Positions 41,368-53,935 of a DNA stretch of 64,000 nucleotides are shown piece after piece. A program made the translations under genes and the position numbers. Position 1 is the stretch's first letter, and every line of letters begins with the position of its first letter. The notes beneath the pieces are model-generated. The model ran no database searches. It was not told where the DNA came from and was given only the letters and a program-made list of their open reading frames with translations. Source of the DNA: Auricularia sp. M13 (Eukaryota; Basidiomycota; Agaricomycetes; Auriculariales; Auriculariaceae); the NCBI GenBank assembly GCA_037042915.1, contig CM073193.1, positions 2,914,001 to 2,978,000 of the forward strand, written 5' to 3'.

Positions 41368-41499
41368 AGTTGTAGCACAGTGACAGTGGCCGGGAGCAGT
41401 GAGAGAGAAGGTGAGCGGAGTACCGGACTGGCAGCGAGCCTTTCCCGGCGCGATCTCTTGCACCTTGCCCTCGCTCCACGACCTGCGCACCGCTGGGCC

Positions 41500-43427
41500 A
41501 TGATTCAGAAGACGTCCGCCAGGCACATATCCCAGGCCCTCACTGACCCAGCCAGGACCCAGCAGACCCAGCACCAGGGACACCAGCAGCCGAGAATCGA
41601 CGGCCCGCACTCATGGGGCGAGTGGGTCGACGGCCGTCACTACTGTAAGCTGCTCTGGCTCCCACTCCGCCAGCCATGTATCTGAGGCCATGCAGCGCTC
41701 GAGGTCATCCAGGTCCGTGTCCCGCAGCCCGCTGGGCCGGCTGCTGTCCGCCATTATGTCCTGTGGCTGACCCGAGCCCCCGTCAGAATCCAATACGAGC
41801 GCGAATGTGCGGCTTCGGCGACAAGGACAGACGGCCGTTAGCGCCAGCTGCAGTCGCAAAAATGATTGTGCGCGACCAGGACAACAATCTCGTCGACATA
41901 GAGTCAGCAATCTTGCCCATTGCTCCCTTTGACGCTCATCCCGTCTCCAGCGACATTGATGTGGCCTTCTTCGTTGCAGCTGTAGACCTATGGTCTCCGG
42001 ATGGGAAACGCGAAATGAACTTGGTCCTGCACCCGTCGAGTGCCGACCGCTACATCCCTACGCAGGTCACCAAACCGCGTCGCCGTCCGACCGTCCAGGT
42101 CCCATCTGGCCACAACGCAAGCACCTCTCAGCCACCCTCAGCATCATTTCCGTTGCGACCTGTCACCGAACCATCGCTTCCGCCCCCGCAAGCTGGTCCT
42201 GGGTACCCTCAGTCTGGGTTTAGTTTCTCAGAACCATTTGCATTTGGCCAGAATCCCTCCTACTCTTGGGGATACGGTACAACATCCCAGGCTACTCCTC
42301 CCGCACCAGAACGGCCTCCCGCTCAATATCCTCCGCGTGAGACCTTCGCTGACGCCCGCATGTAAACATCTGCTCACTTTGAGGTACTGTTTAGGCGACT
42401 CTTGGCACGATGGCACGCTCCGAGAGAGTGGAGACGTGCTCCCGTTCCGCGGCTGGAACGCGTCGGACCAGAGCGCGTCGAGCCAGACCAGTGATACCAC
42501 GATGGCCAATGTCTCGCAGGCCCGTGACACGGGATGGCCGCACACTACCATGGCACCCGCTGGCCGTCCATAGCGCCCGCGGTTCCCATGTCCATGACAC
42601 TCGGGAACACGGGACATCGCTATCCGCAGGACGGGTACGACCCTCGCCTGGCACCGGTCCCACCAATGTCCTCAGCGGACGGGACTGTCGCGTACGGACC
42701 TCTGCCACCAGCCCAGCCAGCTCCGCCGGTGCAGGAATCGCCCACCCACGCCGCGCCGCCCTCGCCGGAGCACGCCACGTCTCCCACGTCCAATACTTAC
42801 CCACGCCATACCTATACTCGTACGCTGGTCGGACCACTTGCGGCTAATGCGCAACGGCTGTCGGACGAGCACCGCAAGCCCGGTGTGTTCTTCCTCTTCC
42901 AGGACCTCTCTATCCGCACAGAAGGTATGCCGCTCTATGCGCCAGCCGACGTACTGGATCTCATGCGCCGTACAAGGTACATTCCGCCTGAGAATACGAC
43001 TGATGAATATTGGCGCGTAAGTGGCCACTGCGCAATCTGGTCGAGCCCTATTATAACAGATCTAGAAGAGCCCCAGCGCCGGGTAGAGGCGCGACGCGCC
43101 TTCATCAAGGCGTCTCCCCCATCCTCGCACAGACGTTCACCGAGCCGTTCATGGTGTTTTCCGCTAAACGGTTTCCCGGTGTCCCAGGTGCGTCGGCACG
43201 GCATCAGCTCTGCACGTCTACTGGCGGCTGATGTCACTGCATTGCAGACACGACCGCGTTGTCTATCGCGTTCGGGAACCAGGGCCAAAAACTGCCATTG
43301 GTGGGTCCACTTGCGCCGTATATAGCGCGAGAGCTCATGTCTGTTTCCGCAGCGGAACCGCCACGGGTCGAGTAAGCAGCGCGGCGGGCGGAGAGGCGAC
43401 GATGATTCTGAACCAGAAAGCGATTGA
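41500..43427 (+). CDS. Velvet-family regulator (VosA/VelB-like)
   Basis: NF-kB-like DNA-binding fold that links development and secondary metabolism in fungi. Exons join to YSLEVIQNPIRARMCGFGDK, DRRPLAPAAVAKMIV, VDIDDIDVAFFVAAVDLWSP, DGKREMNLVLHPSSADRYIP; after a long Pro/Ser/Gln-rich insert come TRTLVGPLAANAQRLSDEHR, KPGVFFLFQDLSIRTEGTFR, LRIRLMNIG, QGVSPILAQTFTEPFMVFSA, KRFPGVPDTTALSIAFGNQG and QKLPLRNRHGSSK. The insert of roughly 200 residues in the middle of the domain is as in VelB-type proteins. An acidic tail ends at 43427. About eight introns; the frame change near 42525 is explained by a 50-nt intron (GTGACA donor, TAG acceptor). VosA versus VelB is not settled. Confidence 0.9.
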
Positions 43428-44294
43428 TCCAGACGAGACGCGTCTGCGCGTGGCCTTAATATGTATTTGCTCTGTGTACCATGTCTGTGCTTTTGGATTT
43501 TGCTGCAATGTTATGCTGGGAGAACGGGGATGCAGTGCATAGCGTCTGTGATGAGCTTCGTAGTGGCTCAGATACGCCCTCTAATAGTAAGGAATATTGG
43601 ACCTTGCAGTACAAAGTCGGAGTGACGGAGACAGCAGGGGCGTCAGAATTTCTGAGTTGCTGTGTCCTACATCAGTGCTCAGGACATCATATCGCATCAC
43701 CCAATCCATAAATCACGTCTTTTCATAGTTTCTATGCGCTGGCAGGCCCCCCGAAAATCCCGATAAAGGTTGTTTCCGCATGGTACCCAACAAGCGACTT
43801 TTCCCCAAACCCTAAGAAACCAAATCATGCGTCTGGGATGTAACTCATGCCACAACTTGAGGGGCCCAGCAACGTCCGTGGTGGTCGATTTAGTGAAATT
43901 TTGGTCGGCAAAAGTCGCAATGTCCGGACAAATCGGCAACTTCCGTATGGAAATCGGCAAGATCCGGAAACAACATTTCCCATCATTGACGCTAAGTTTG
44001 GTACGGTACAAGCGACGATGGGGACTCGCCAGCAACTCGACTGGAAACTCAGTTGTCTTGAAGTCTCGTCACTACCCATTGACCTGGTGCTCAGGTCAGA
44101 CCCACACTCCGAGTCCTGGAGCAATGTCGCTGCAAGCATCGTCCCTTGACTAGGTTCATCGTGAACCACTCAGGTTGCTGCTGCTCGCCAGGCTCAAGCT
44201 GGCTCAAAAACCTGCGCTGCACGAGCGAAATGGCCAGGCGCTGCAGCTATCATGATGATCCCAGCACCGATGGATCCTGGGTGGATCCATGCGC

Positions 44295-44478
44295 GGTAAG
44301 TAAGTACTGTCCTGATTTAGACTACATACTCATCCACTTGCGGCCTGATTTGACAGTATCCTGGCGGAATGGGTGGCACACCATTGTCAGGGCAGAAACC
44401 TCTCGCCCGTTTTCAGGGCGTGAATGTTATGAGCGCAGTCCAGCCGTGACTACTCTGCTCAGTACTTAGGTACTTACT
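44295..44478. repeat. Short imperfect inverted repeat bounding about 180 bp
   Basis: GGTAAGTAAGTACT at 44295 pairs with AGTACTTAGGTACTTACT at 44461-44478 (revcomp AGTAAGTACCTAAGTACT), with a four-base insertion. Could be the termini of a small MITE-like element or chance; no target-site duplication is obvious. Confidence 0.3.
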
Positions 44479-44888
44479 CAGTGCGCACTCGGTCCTAGGG
44501 GCCCGAAATCCGTGTGCAAATTTGGTGCACGCATCTGACGTTCGCCAATCACGCGACCACTCGTGATGCAGGCAGGCACGCGTTCCCACAGACGGTTAGC
44601 GACGGCGGCGGGATGGTCTGCGAGCTCCTGAATGGCCGCGGTGTGCCTCCCAAACAGCGCTAGAGCTTTCGACGCGCTAGGCAGCAAGGCTTTCAGGAGC
44701 GCCGGACACAGCGTCCAGTATACATCCGCGATTATTTGCAGAAGCTGATCACATCGGTGGCTATGTCCGCGCAATAACCCGAGCTCGATTGCCCTGGAAC
44801 CGCGGCGACGCTCCCTCAAGCTCTTGCGCGCCCCATGTCCACGGGCAGACTCGTTACCGTTGCCGGGTTCATTCGCTGTGAGTCCCAT
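44478..44888 (-). CDS. Unrecognised 136-codon ORF, doubtful
   Basis: An uninterrupted frame from an ATG at 44888. The middle (LQIIADVYWTLCPALLKALL) is helical and reads like protein; the N-terminus is Arg/Gly-rich and the end is weak. I recognise no family and find no supporting splice partners. It overlaps the inverted repeat at its 3' end. May be a gene remnant. Confidence 0.22.
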   Translation of the reverse strand: MGLTANEPGNGNESARGHGARKSLRERRRGSRAIELGLLRGHSHRCDQLLQIIADVYWTLCPALLKALLPSASKALALFGRHTAAIQELADHPAAVANRLWERVPACITSGRVIGERQMRAPNLHTDFGPLGPSAH

Positions 44889-45176
44889 GTCGCAGTTGCC
44901 CCGTGAACCACAGCTAACCGTCCGTCTAGTTGCGGCTTTTACAGTATTCGTGTACGATTGGGGTGCGTTATCTATCGTCTTTGCGCGCGCCAGCAGCTAA
45001 AATACTGCAGCTATTACACTCGAGGACGAGGTGCGCGTTTCACAATGCGCGAGTCATGCGTGCTCGTTCGCACCATTCATCCTCTTACGCGCCACCTATA
45101 GGTCACGCTCGTTTGGGTGAGATCGCTCCGCTCAGTGCTATTGACAATGCCTTATTAAAATGCGCCAGCACCGACA

Positions 45177-46386
45177 ATGGACTCGAGCCACATTCCTGTT
45201 CCTCGCAGTAAGCTCGCCGAGTCGTCCTTGTCCGCGGACATCTTACACTGCGTCAGATACGCGGTTTAGCGTGTTCAATCCTTGTGCTCGATGCTGTCAT
45301 GGGCATCCAAACAGGAATATCACGAAAAGTGCGTCCGCTGCAACGAAGATCATTGCTATATCGCTCACTGATGTCTGTAGACGTGAGTTTATGCCGCTGT
45401 CTCTGCGATGGTGATGTACGTTTGGCGCAGGTGCATTCGATACAGCGTAACAGCGTCCGTCTGCTCCATAATCGTTATCTTACTCGTACAAGGTAACGCA
45501 GTCCTGTCCCCCATCAAACCACGATATTCACTCAACTTGTTGCAGGAGTACTACAATTACGACTATATTTCATGTACAACCGCAGTAAAAAAATACTGTG
45601 GATGAACGCCGTGCTATTCGTCGTTCAGATGATCACTTGGTTCCTGTTTCTCTTCAGATTCGTCATTGAATCGCCACGTACGTTCACTCATCGCTGCGTG
45701 TGCACCGGGTGCTGACCTCGAGCAAAACAGCCGTCCGAATACCCCACAACATCATAGGGTCATGTTACCGCATGATAGACTCACATACGACCGCCATCGG
45801 ATGGCTCCCTTGTGCGTTATCACCCTCTCAACTCCTTCTTGCTGAATCCCCATCCAGCCCTACTTTTTGAGCTGTGGATGGTCGGCCTCGCGTTGTACAA
45901 GTTATTCCGACGGCCAAAGCTTCGCGGCCCGTCAATACTCACGACACTCGTCCGTGACTCCGTAATCTACTTCATTTTGTGCGCCTCTGCATCTTTCCTA
46001 TCTACTGTTCTAACTTGCTATTTTCTAGCATAACGCTGACAATTCTGGTCACGGTCATTCTGACCCTGATCAACCCCGTCGATCCTGGATTTGCCGCTAG
46101 CGGGTAGGCTATTGTTAAGCATGCAAAATCTCAAGCTCAATCCCCTGGCAGGTTGATAACAGCTGCCTGTGCCATCGGCGGGACGCGCATCATCATCAGC
46201 ATGCGATACGCACTGACACAACCTACGGACGAGGTGACTCTCGCCACGACGCGTATGTCAGACACGTCCACTGCTACATGAACTCAACTTGCCACAGACC
46301 TCCAGCCGCAAGCCATCGAGCTGCAGATCGTCAGCAACAGCAGCGATCGACATCAACAGCAGTTCCCACCTGCATTTGCTTTTTGA
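45177..46386 (+). CDS. Multi-pass membrane protein, DUF6533-like Agaricomycete family
   Basis: About nine short introns. Spliced segments read TCSILVLDAVMGIQ, CIRYSVTASVCSIIVILLVQ, GVLQLRLYFMYNRSKKILWM, NAVLFVVQMITWFLFLFRF, ALLFELWMVGLALYKLFRR, ILTTLVRDSVIYFILITLTI and LVTVILTLINP, ITAACAIGGTRIIISMRYAL. This pattern (LRLYxMY, VRDSVIYF, R-rich GTRIIISMR before the tail) is that of an expanded group of basidiomycete membrane proteins of unknown function, annotated with DUF6533 as I recall. The tail is Gln/Ser-rich. First exons are the least certain; the start at 45177 gives a phase-consistent join across a GTAAGC donor. A role in sensing is only a guess. Confidence 0.68.
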
Positions 46387-46788
46387 CATTGACCTTCCTC
46401 CGCACTCGTTCCGTGCATGTACTATTGCCGCATTACACTACATCCGAGCACGCCACCGTCTCTGCCTATCACTGGTATTCTTTCGTGTGAGCAAGCCAAT
46501 GCTTTGGGAAGTCCAAGCATACTATCGATATCTCCGTGTCGAAAAAGATCCACTACGTACCAGTCTTCATCAGCACGACTTATTTTCCCAGCAGAAGCAA
46601 CACCGATAGTTCAGCAATGAGAGGATGCGACCACTCTGACCAGAAGAGTGATTACTTTGGATATTCAAAGTCCTAATTTTGCGCTTTGTGTACCACGCCA
46701 ACGATGATGCAACGCTATGCTGGGAGTGCTGGGATCTACTACGGTACGATATGAGGGTAATAAGATAAATGCCAACACCTTTCTACGG
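46387..46788. other. Intergenic, convergent 3' region
   Basis: 402 bp between the membrane-protein and PPR gene stops. Nothing supported. Confidence 0.5.
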
Positions 46789-49700
46789 TTACGACCAGAA
46801 CACCGTCTGCGGTGGCGGCTTGGGTCTGTCGGTGTTTTGACGCTGGAACCTCCACGATGGCGTGGGCCACCTCCGCCTATAACGCTTGCGTGAACTCGCC
46901 TTGCGATTGTCTCCATCCAGCTTCACAAGTTTGCCAACTCGGGGCGGCTCGCCGACCTGGCGTTCCCGATCCTCGCCCAGACCTTTCGCCAAGGGACGGC
47001 CATGTTTCACCCACAGCTGGTAGCGTAGTAGACGCAACTTGCTCCACGATTTCATCCACCGCTCGAGCCACTGACGATACGCGGCCCACGGCACGCGTCT
47101 GCGCCAACGGCTCATGTGCAGCTCGCGGTTGACCATGTCCTTCATGAGCCTGTTGGGCGGTAGCTCCTGGCCCTTGCGTTGCGCAAACCAGCGCTGGACA
47201 AGCCAGCGTCGGTATGCGTGCCAGGATGGCCGACGTTCGCGCCAGGCCCGCGCAGCTTGACTGCGGTGTGCCTCCTTGCCAACCGTCTTGACGAGACGCA
47301 TAGCCTGAGGGAAATTGTTCTTCAGTGCCGCCCGCATACGCTGTAGGTCGTATAAAGCAGCAGCCGATCGCCTCGCGGCGGCGCGGCGAGCGCCCCTGCG
47401 GTTGATTTCCATGTTCTTCTGGTAGAGGAGTCGCAGCAAGCTCTTGTGTGGCGTCCACGAGTTCCAGAGCGGCGAGATCTCGCCGAGAATTTGGAGCGGC
47501 GATGTGAGATCTCGTGCGAAGTGCATGCGCTTCAGCAGCTCGCCATGGCGCTGCTTAGACAAGAGATACTGGATGTTGCGGGCAGCCGCGAGTCGCTTGC
47601 GGGCATCCGACGGGGCTATGACAGTCTCGATCTCCTTGGGAGGTACGCTCGCATCGGGGCGGAGCACGCGTTCTATTCGCCTCTGTGCGGGGATGAAAAC
47701 GCGCTCGACGATCTCGAAAGCCCGGTCAAGCTTTCCGGCCTGAACAAGCGCGATGCAGAGCACGGTCCAGTTATTGGCGTCGAATCCGAAACCGCTCTCG
47801 TGCACCTCCGACCAAACTCGGTTGATCTCGTCATATTTCTGTGCCGCGGAGAGAGCATGGATGTAGGTGGAAAGAGGTACGCAGAGCAGGTTGGAGCCAT
47901 TGGTCCGCTTGACCCCCTCGGGAACAATGGCGCTGAGGTTGAGGGACTCGACAGCAAGCTGGAAGATTTCAGACCACAGTTGCCGAACACGGGTCAAGTT
48001 ACCCGCAGCACGGAAGCCGTCCATCATCAGCCACAGCGTTACTATCGACGGCGTCCCGCCACGATGAAGCAGATCCTGATGAAGTTGTTGGACGGACACC
48101 ATGTCGCCAGCGCGAGCATACATCTTCAGGACCGGGGCATAGATCTTCTGAAGAGCGGTAGCACGTTCAGGACCAGTCAAGCGTGCGATCGACGAGTTCT
48201 TCAGGATCCTGTTGAGCAGGCGGCGAGGAGGCTCTTTCGAGTTCCAGCTACGTTTTGACATGGCGCGCAGGATGGCGGCGTACGTCTCGGGCTGCAGCTG
48301 TATACCCTCCCTGCGCATCTCTTGATAGAGTTCCCGCGAGCGACCAGGAAGGAGTGACGTGAGCATTACGCCCATAGGCATCACCCGATAGTCGTGAACG
48401 TTCGGTAGCTTGGCGATCCTGTGCATCATCTCGTAGAGCTTGCGGGCCTGGGCATACTGACGGGTCTCCGCCGCCGACTGAACGAGGAGGGCATACGTGG
48501 CTTGGTTCGGAGTGATGTGCTCGAGCTGCGTCATCTTGCTGAAGAAGTTGTGTACAATCTTGTACGGTGCGCCGAGTTTGACATACGCCTTGAGAACCGT
48601 ATTGTAGACCTCGACAGTCTGCCGAAGTGCCGCGTCACGACCCTCTCCGAGAGTCTTAAAGATCCTGATGACGTGCTGCCATGTCCCAGCCTCGGCGTGC
48701 GCGTCCATGAGAGCGGTGATCATACGTCGCGTAGGGCGAATGCGATTCTTCAACGCGTCGTCCATGATCGCCTGAGCGCCGTCCGGGTCCGCGCGATGAG
48801 CACAGAGCGTGATGAGCTGGAGATACGTAACGTGTGACGGCGTCACTCGCTCGTCCTTCATGCGTTGCCACACCTCGCCCGCACCCGCAGCGTCGCCAAT
48901 CTTGGCTAGATACCGGAGCATGGTGTTGTACACATCGCGCGGTGGAGTGTAGCCCTCGGCAACCATCTCCTCGAACCGAGCACGTGCCGCGTCGGGCTTG
49001 CTAGCTTCATACAGAGCCATCATGAGTAGCTCGTAGAATTTGACAGTCCAGTAGGGATGCGGCAAGCGGTCTTCGATATCGGCGACGGGTTTGTACTGTG
49101 CGAACAGCTCCAACGCGCGCTTGTCGTTGCCCATAACGGCCGCGGCACGTAGGTGCGATAGCTGGTGATGTCGGGCGACCTTCCCCAGACGCCTTAGCGC
49201 TCGCATGCACTCATCAGCGCGCTGCAGCTCGCCCTGGTGTCCATATAGGTATATGGCAGTCGTCATCACCTCGGCAGACTTTTCTGGGTTGGGAATGTCG
49301 TTAAGCACCGCGCGCGCCTGGCCGAAGTTATCGTCGATGACGAGAGCGTGGACAAGGTTGAGCTTGACGTTTAAAGGGACGTCCGTCCCAACGCTCTGCA
49401 CATAGCGAAGCACCTCGAGAGCTCGTTCGGATACTGAAAGCTCGATATAGCATTGCATGAGAAGCGAAGCTGCATTCGCAAAGCGCTCTGGCGAGAATGT
49501 GCCGTGGTTATTCTTCAGCCAGGGCAACGGAGATCCCGTGAGCGATAGCTGGTGAACAAGCTGGACTACTGCACGGCGCAGGTCGTTCCCCCTTCGAATA
49601 ACAAACTTGAGCATGGTATCTGGGTGTCCCAAGTTGAAGATGTGGAGCTCCAGAGGATGCCAGAGGTCAAGTACGAACTCGAGACCGGACAAGAGGAGGT

Positions 49701-50635
49701 GCTGGGCGTGACATATCCGCACGACATGGGTGATGAGACCTAGCGTGGCCATGTGCTCCAACGTCTCCGAGTCCTTCGCGTAGCGGTCCGTAAAGTAATG
49801 ACGAGCGGCGCGAATTCCATCCTTGACGTTGCCAGTACATAGCAAAGCGACGACGGCAAGATGTCGAAGTATGACACGGCCGTGGTAATCTCCGCTTTCA
49901 ACAGCGAGCCACTTCGTCCTATCGATATGATTCAGGCAGAGGTTAATCCGTCTGGCCCAGATCCCAAGTCGACTCGTCGACACCTGCTCTCGCAGTAGTT
50001 CCCGCTTGATAGAAGGATAAGAGCGGTGCAGCAGCTGTATCCAGTCGTCCTCGACCAAGTGCGCTTCCAGTATTTCGGGAGGGATAAGCTTGCTGCGAGC
50101 CCAGAAAAAGAAAACGGGAGTATCCTTCCGCAACGCGCGCTCGATGTCTCTCAATAAGAGCGAATGCCGCTCATCGTCAGAAGCGTCTCGCGGGATCGGG
50201 GAAGGGGGGCAGGATGCGATGGAAGACATTCCCCACTTCCCAAATGCCTGTGGATCGCCCGTTCTTTTGCTGTTTTCTCGAGGTGGACGACTTGGATTTT
50301 GAGAGCTTTAAGGCGCTTCAGTATGCCGCCGCGTTTATCGTGGAGTGAACGTACAGAGAGTACCGAGAGTTGGTAGACTCGTTGGAGTTTCGTTCGTCTG
50401 GAGGCCTCTGGCCAGATGACGAACTGGTAGAAAAATGGCGAGGGGGCCCGGGGCCTGAGCCATAGGGCCAGTAAACGAGTGGATGCGTTTCTAGAGAGAA
50501 CGGGGGTGAGATGGGCGCGTGCGGACGCGCTGCAAGGATACACACCTCGCCGTAGAAAAAACGCGGAAGTCGCGCGTTTCGCGCATGCTGCATGAGGCAA
50601 CGGCACTGGTCTCTGCACTGGTACGCGTTGTTCAT
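46789..50635 (-). CDS. Large mitochondrial pentatricopeptide-repeat protein
   Basis: About 1,260 residues. Exon 1 (start 50635, or 50593) encodes a presequence with the cleavage-like RHFSTSSSSG. A 58-nt intron (GTACTC donor, AAG acceptor) joins it to SQNPSRPPRENSKRTGDPQA and then to the 1,146-codon uninterrupted exon starting at or before 50229. Degenerate PPR repeats are visible: YWTVKFYELLMMALYEASKP, DAARARFEEMVAEGYTPPRD, VYNTMLRYLAKIGDAAGAGE, VTYLQLITLCAHRADPDGAQ and ATYALLVQSAAETRQYAQAR. The C-terminal 200 residues are very basic and Trp/Arg-rich, probably RNA-binding. Such proteins act on specific mitochondrial RNAs; the target cannot be told from sequence. Confidence 0.88.
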
Positions 50636-52536
50636 ATGGACACCTCAGTTCTGCACCCACCGCGACAAGAGGTGAGCACTTTCGACCGGGCGCGCGCCGT
50701 TCAGCAGACGGACCTTCGGGTTGTCGAAGACTGGTCAAACGACGGCTGACAAGTCGCATGCCGGCGCCTACGTGCGCTATCGTACGCGACAGATGTTCCA
50801 GAGAACATATTGCGTGCACCAAATAATGGATTTGGTCGGCGGGCAAGCGCGACGCGCGAAAATGCATCGACGAGTCCAGCCGTCGCGAATTTCCGAGCCT
50901 CGATTCGCTGCCAGCTGCGCGCCCCGAAGCGGCTCGCGTTATCATCATAACTACAGGCCCTAGACGATCATACTCCAGACTACCCGTCTCGACGTACGCG
51001 GCAAGAGAATCGCATTGCAATGCGTGTATTTACACAAGAATCACCAGCTCGTCCATGTGAGTGTTGAACAATTTACCGTTTAACATCCTCGCACAGGCAT
51101 GCTCGCCCCTACTCTGCCATTACGCCGTGACAGCTCGTTTTCGACTGAGCCTATGTATATGTTCGCGCGGGAGTCGCTCAAAAGCGTCGACTCCATTGTA
51201 GTTGAAAGGCGACGACGATCCTTGGCCGGGACGCAAGGTGCGTATCGTGGCGGCAGTAGCAGCGGTTTTGCGTAAGCTGGATGAAGGGTACGTCGCTCGT
51301 ACCACATGAATACTCACATAATAGATGGCGAACATATTCGATGGCGACGAGGGCACGACGGCCTGCCGGTCGATTCTATGCTGGTAGAAAGACTGGAGAG
51401 CATGACGGCCTGCCGGTCGATCCTATGCTGGTAGAAAGACTGGAGAGCATGACGAATGTAAGTGAGAAGCGTGAATCAGGTAGGACATGTCTTTCAGAAC
51501 CGTCGAGGAGGCTACAACGCGATGCCACAACAGGTTCGCCGTGGGGAAGCCTGATAATAAGAAACGTTTTGTGTCAATTGTGACTAGCGTATCAGGTCCG
51601 TGGCGATGATCACCCGGCCATGTTACCGCTCACAGAAACGCAGTCACATCCGTAGGGAGATTTGGGGACCATGCTAGATCCGCGCGATCCTGCGCGACAG
51701 CATTCTGGGGACTCTTCTGTCCGGAATCTCCAGAGAAACAAGACGAGGTAGATGTGTTGACGCTTGAACCAGCATAACAGGAAAGGGGGGGAACGGCGAT
51801 ACTGCATCAGGCGTTGGATGTACACACGGAACTGCCCAGATGTCCATGCCTGTTGCGGGAGGGTCGTGTTAGACGCGATCCGCTTGCTGAGAGCCCGGCC
51901 GGCGAGAAAACTGAGAGGCTATGGTAATTAGAGCAAAGCCATGCTGAGCGACAGTGCAAGACGTCCTGGTCAGGGCGATTCGCGCCACAGGAAGCCCGGC
52001 AATACTGTTATCGGCCGTGCTAGGCAAACGCCTCCCAGAAAATTTCATGTAGCAAGAGGGCTTGCATTCCGTAAGGCAGCGCGGTGGAAAGGGGGGTGTC
52101 GTGTCGATATCAGACATCAAATGCACAAATGGGGCTGCGCCAGATATGTCGCAGGGTCATCCAGGCCGCAATCGTCGATGGCAACCAGACCCAGATGCAG
52201 AGCAGTTAACAGCACGGTGTGATATTGACAGTCACAGTCTACAGCACATCGACGAGCAAAATTTGCGACAGAGGGTTCCACGTGAGGCGGCCGCTGGAGA
52301 GCAAAGTGCGCCATAGATCCGATGCCAGATGAAGCACGTCGCCGAGCTAGAACTAGCACTCTTCGTGCAGCCACCTCAAGTCTAGGAAGCACCAGCCATT
52401 GCACAGTATAGGGGCGGAGCCGGAGTGTGGGAGAGAAAACATGCGGCATCGAGGAGGTCAAGGTGCCAATCGCGAAAGTAAACTCCGAGCGTCAGCGCGT
52501 CTGCCAGTGCTCCACCCGTCCTAGTCCTCGCCCAAA
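50636..52536. other. Gene-poor gap, 1.9 kb
   Basis: Between the PPR and prefoldin genes. Open frames are short on both strands and none is conserved-looking. Holds the 47-bp tandem duplication at 51357-51450. Confidence 0.5.
51357..51450. repeat. Tandem duplication, two 47-bp copies
   Basis: Copies at 51357-51403 and 51404-51450 begin GACGGCCTGCCGGTCGAT and end GGAGAGCAT; they differ at one position (T in copy 1, C in copy 2) and GACG starts a third. The period is not a multiple of three, so it is not a coding repeat. Confidence 0.9.
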
Positions 52537-53107
52537 ATGTCCAAAGCACCGGCAAAGACAAAAGCAAAGGGAAAGGCGCTCCTGAGCGACCAAGGTGGTT
52601 CCTGTTCATCTCTCGAGCAGCCCCGGTGGCTGACGGATGCGCAGAGGTGCAGGCGACGTATCAGCGATTGCAGGGCGAGCTCCAGGCGATTAGCAGTAAA
52701 GTCAACGAGCTCGAAATGGAATCTGAAGAGCACGAGTACGTATGCGCGATTATGCAGCGTTGGGCCGGCATGACCTCACCGTATGCTGATGCTGTGGCAG
52801 GCTTGTGCTCAAGACGCTCAAGGAGGCGATGGAGAAGGACCCTGAGCGCAAGTGCTTTCGCCTAATCGGTGGCGTACTCGTCGAACGCACAGTCAAGGAC
52901 GTCGTGCCGTCACTGACTACGACGCGGGATGGGGTGCGCCTCAGCTGTCCTTCGCGCCGCAACGGGCGAGCTCTCCTCCCGTGCGCTGACACACTGGCCT
53001 TACAGATCAGGAATCTTATCGCCAGTCTCTCTGAGCAGTTCAAGACCAAGGAAGCAGAATTCTCCACGCTGGTCAAAGATTACAACATACGAGCAGTCCG
53101 GACATGA
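52537..53107 (+). CDS. GIM4: Prefoldin subunit 2
   Basis: Beta-type subunit of the prefoldin hexamer that hands nascent actin and tubulin to CCT. Four exons. N-terminus MSKAPAKTKAKGKALLSDQE. The first helix is VQATYQRLQGELQAISSKVN followed by ELEMESEEHELVLKTLKEAM. The hairpin is KCFRLIGGVLVERTVKDVVP. The second helix is IRNLIASLSEQFKTKEAEFS. Coiled-coil helices around a beta hairpin and the length are as expected. Introns of 50-70 nt. Confidence 0.93.
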
Positions 53108-53935
53108 CAGGACCCACGGTCCCGTGCCCGTGCCCGTCCTCCTCGGCTTCATCTCAATCATCTAGTCATTCCCCGCAGTACGCACTGAGTTCAGAAACAC
53201 ATAGAGTTCCACATGTCAACGCTGACATCGCTTCTCTCAGGATCCCTAGCACATGTAATTTTGCAATCTCCGAGTCTGCAATTGTTTTCGTTGTTTCCGC
53301 ATGGTATTCCTCGCCCGGCCCCGCCGAAGCCACACATTTAGCGTTTGGTCCTCCAGCAGCTACTAGCCCGGCGCACGTTTCTGTCAAACAGCAAAATGTT
53401 GCACTTCAACAGCAACTCCTCCGCCGCCGATTCATGCCGCATTATTGTCCTGCATCGTCTCTCCCAGAATCCGTTCTGTTGGTCCCCCCGTCCGTATTGT
53501 TCGAAGCCGCCATCGCCTCGAACCCCTATCTTTGCGACTGTTCCAGGACCCTGCCCGCCACCCGTGTCTGATAACCCGCCAGAACATCGATTACATAGGC
53601 CTTCTCAACATCAAGCATGTGCGGCTGTGAGCTTGTGACATACTCACAGATCCTCACACAGAGCAATTCCGCTCATGTCATCCGCCGTCCGGTCTGCAAC
53701 TCGGAGTTGTGTGCAAGAAAATACACCTGATGACTAGGACTCGGACTGATACATATTTCGCCCCTTGGCCTCGTCGCACAGCATGAGTAACACTCTTTCT
53801 CCCGCTGTGGAACGGGCGATACAATAATACGGACACCTCTTTCTGGACCAGAAGATGACAGACAGCAAAACATATGACAGCGTACATAGGATCCTAACAG
53901 CCGCAAAGTCAGCGTCAGTAGTCACAAGCAGCGAT
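53108..53935. other. Intergenic, convergent 3' region
   Basis: 828 bp between the stops of prefoldin 2 and the INO80F protein. No coding signal. Confidence 0.5.

Larger units (their letters stand above)
43428..45176. other. Gene-poor gap, AT-richer, with an inverted repeat
   Basis: 1.75 kb between the velvet and membrane-protein genes. From about 43.7 to 44.2 kb the sequence is AT-richer and without coding character. It holds the inverted repeat at 44295-44478 and one minus-strand ORF (44478-44888), listed separately. Confidence 0.5.

Noticed and set aside
42500-42580. A frameshift in the velvet gene
   Set aside because: A 50-nt intron with GTGACA donor and TAG acceptor joins QAP to PAVPMS and explains the change of frame.
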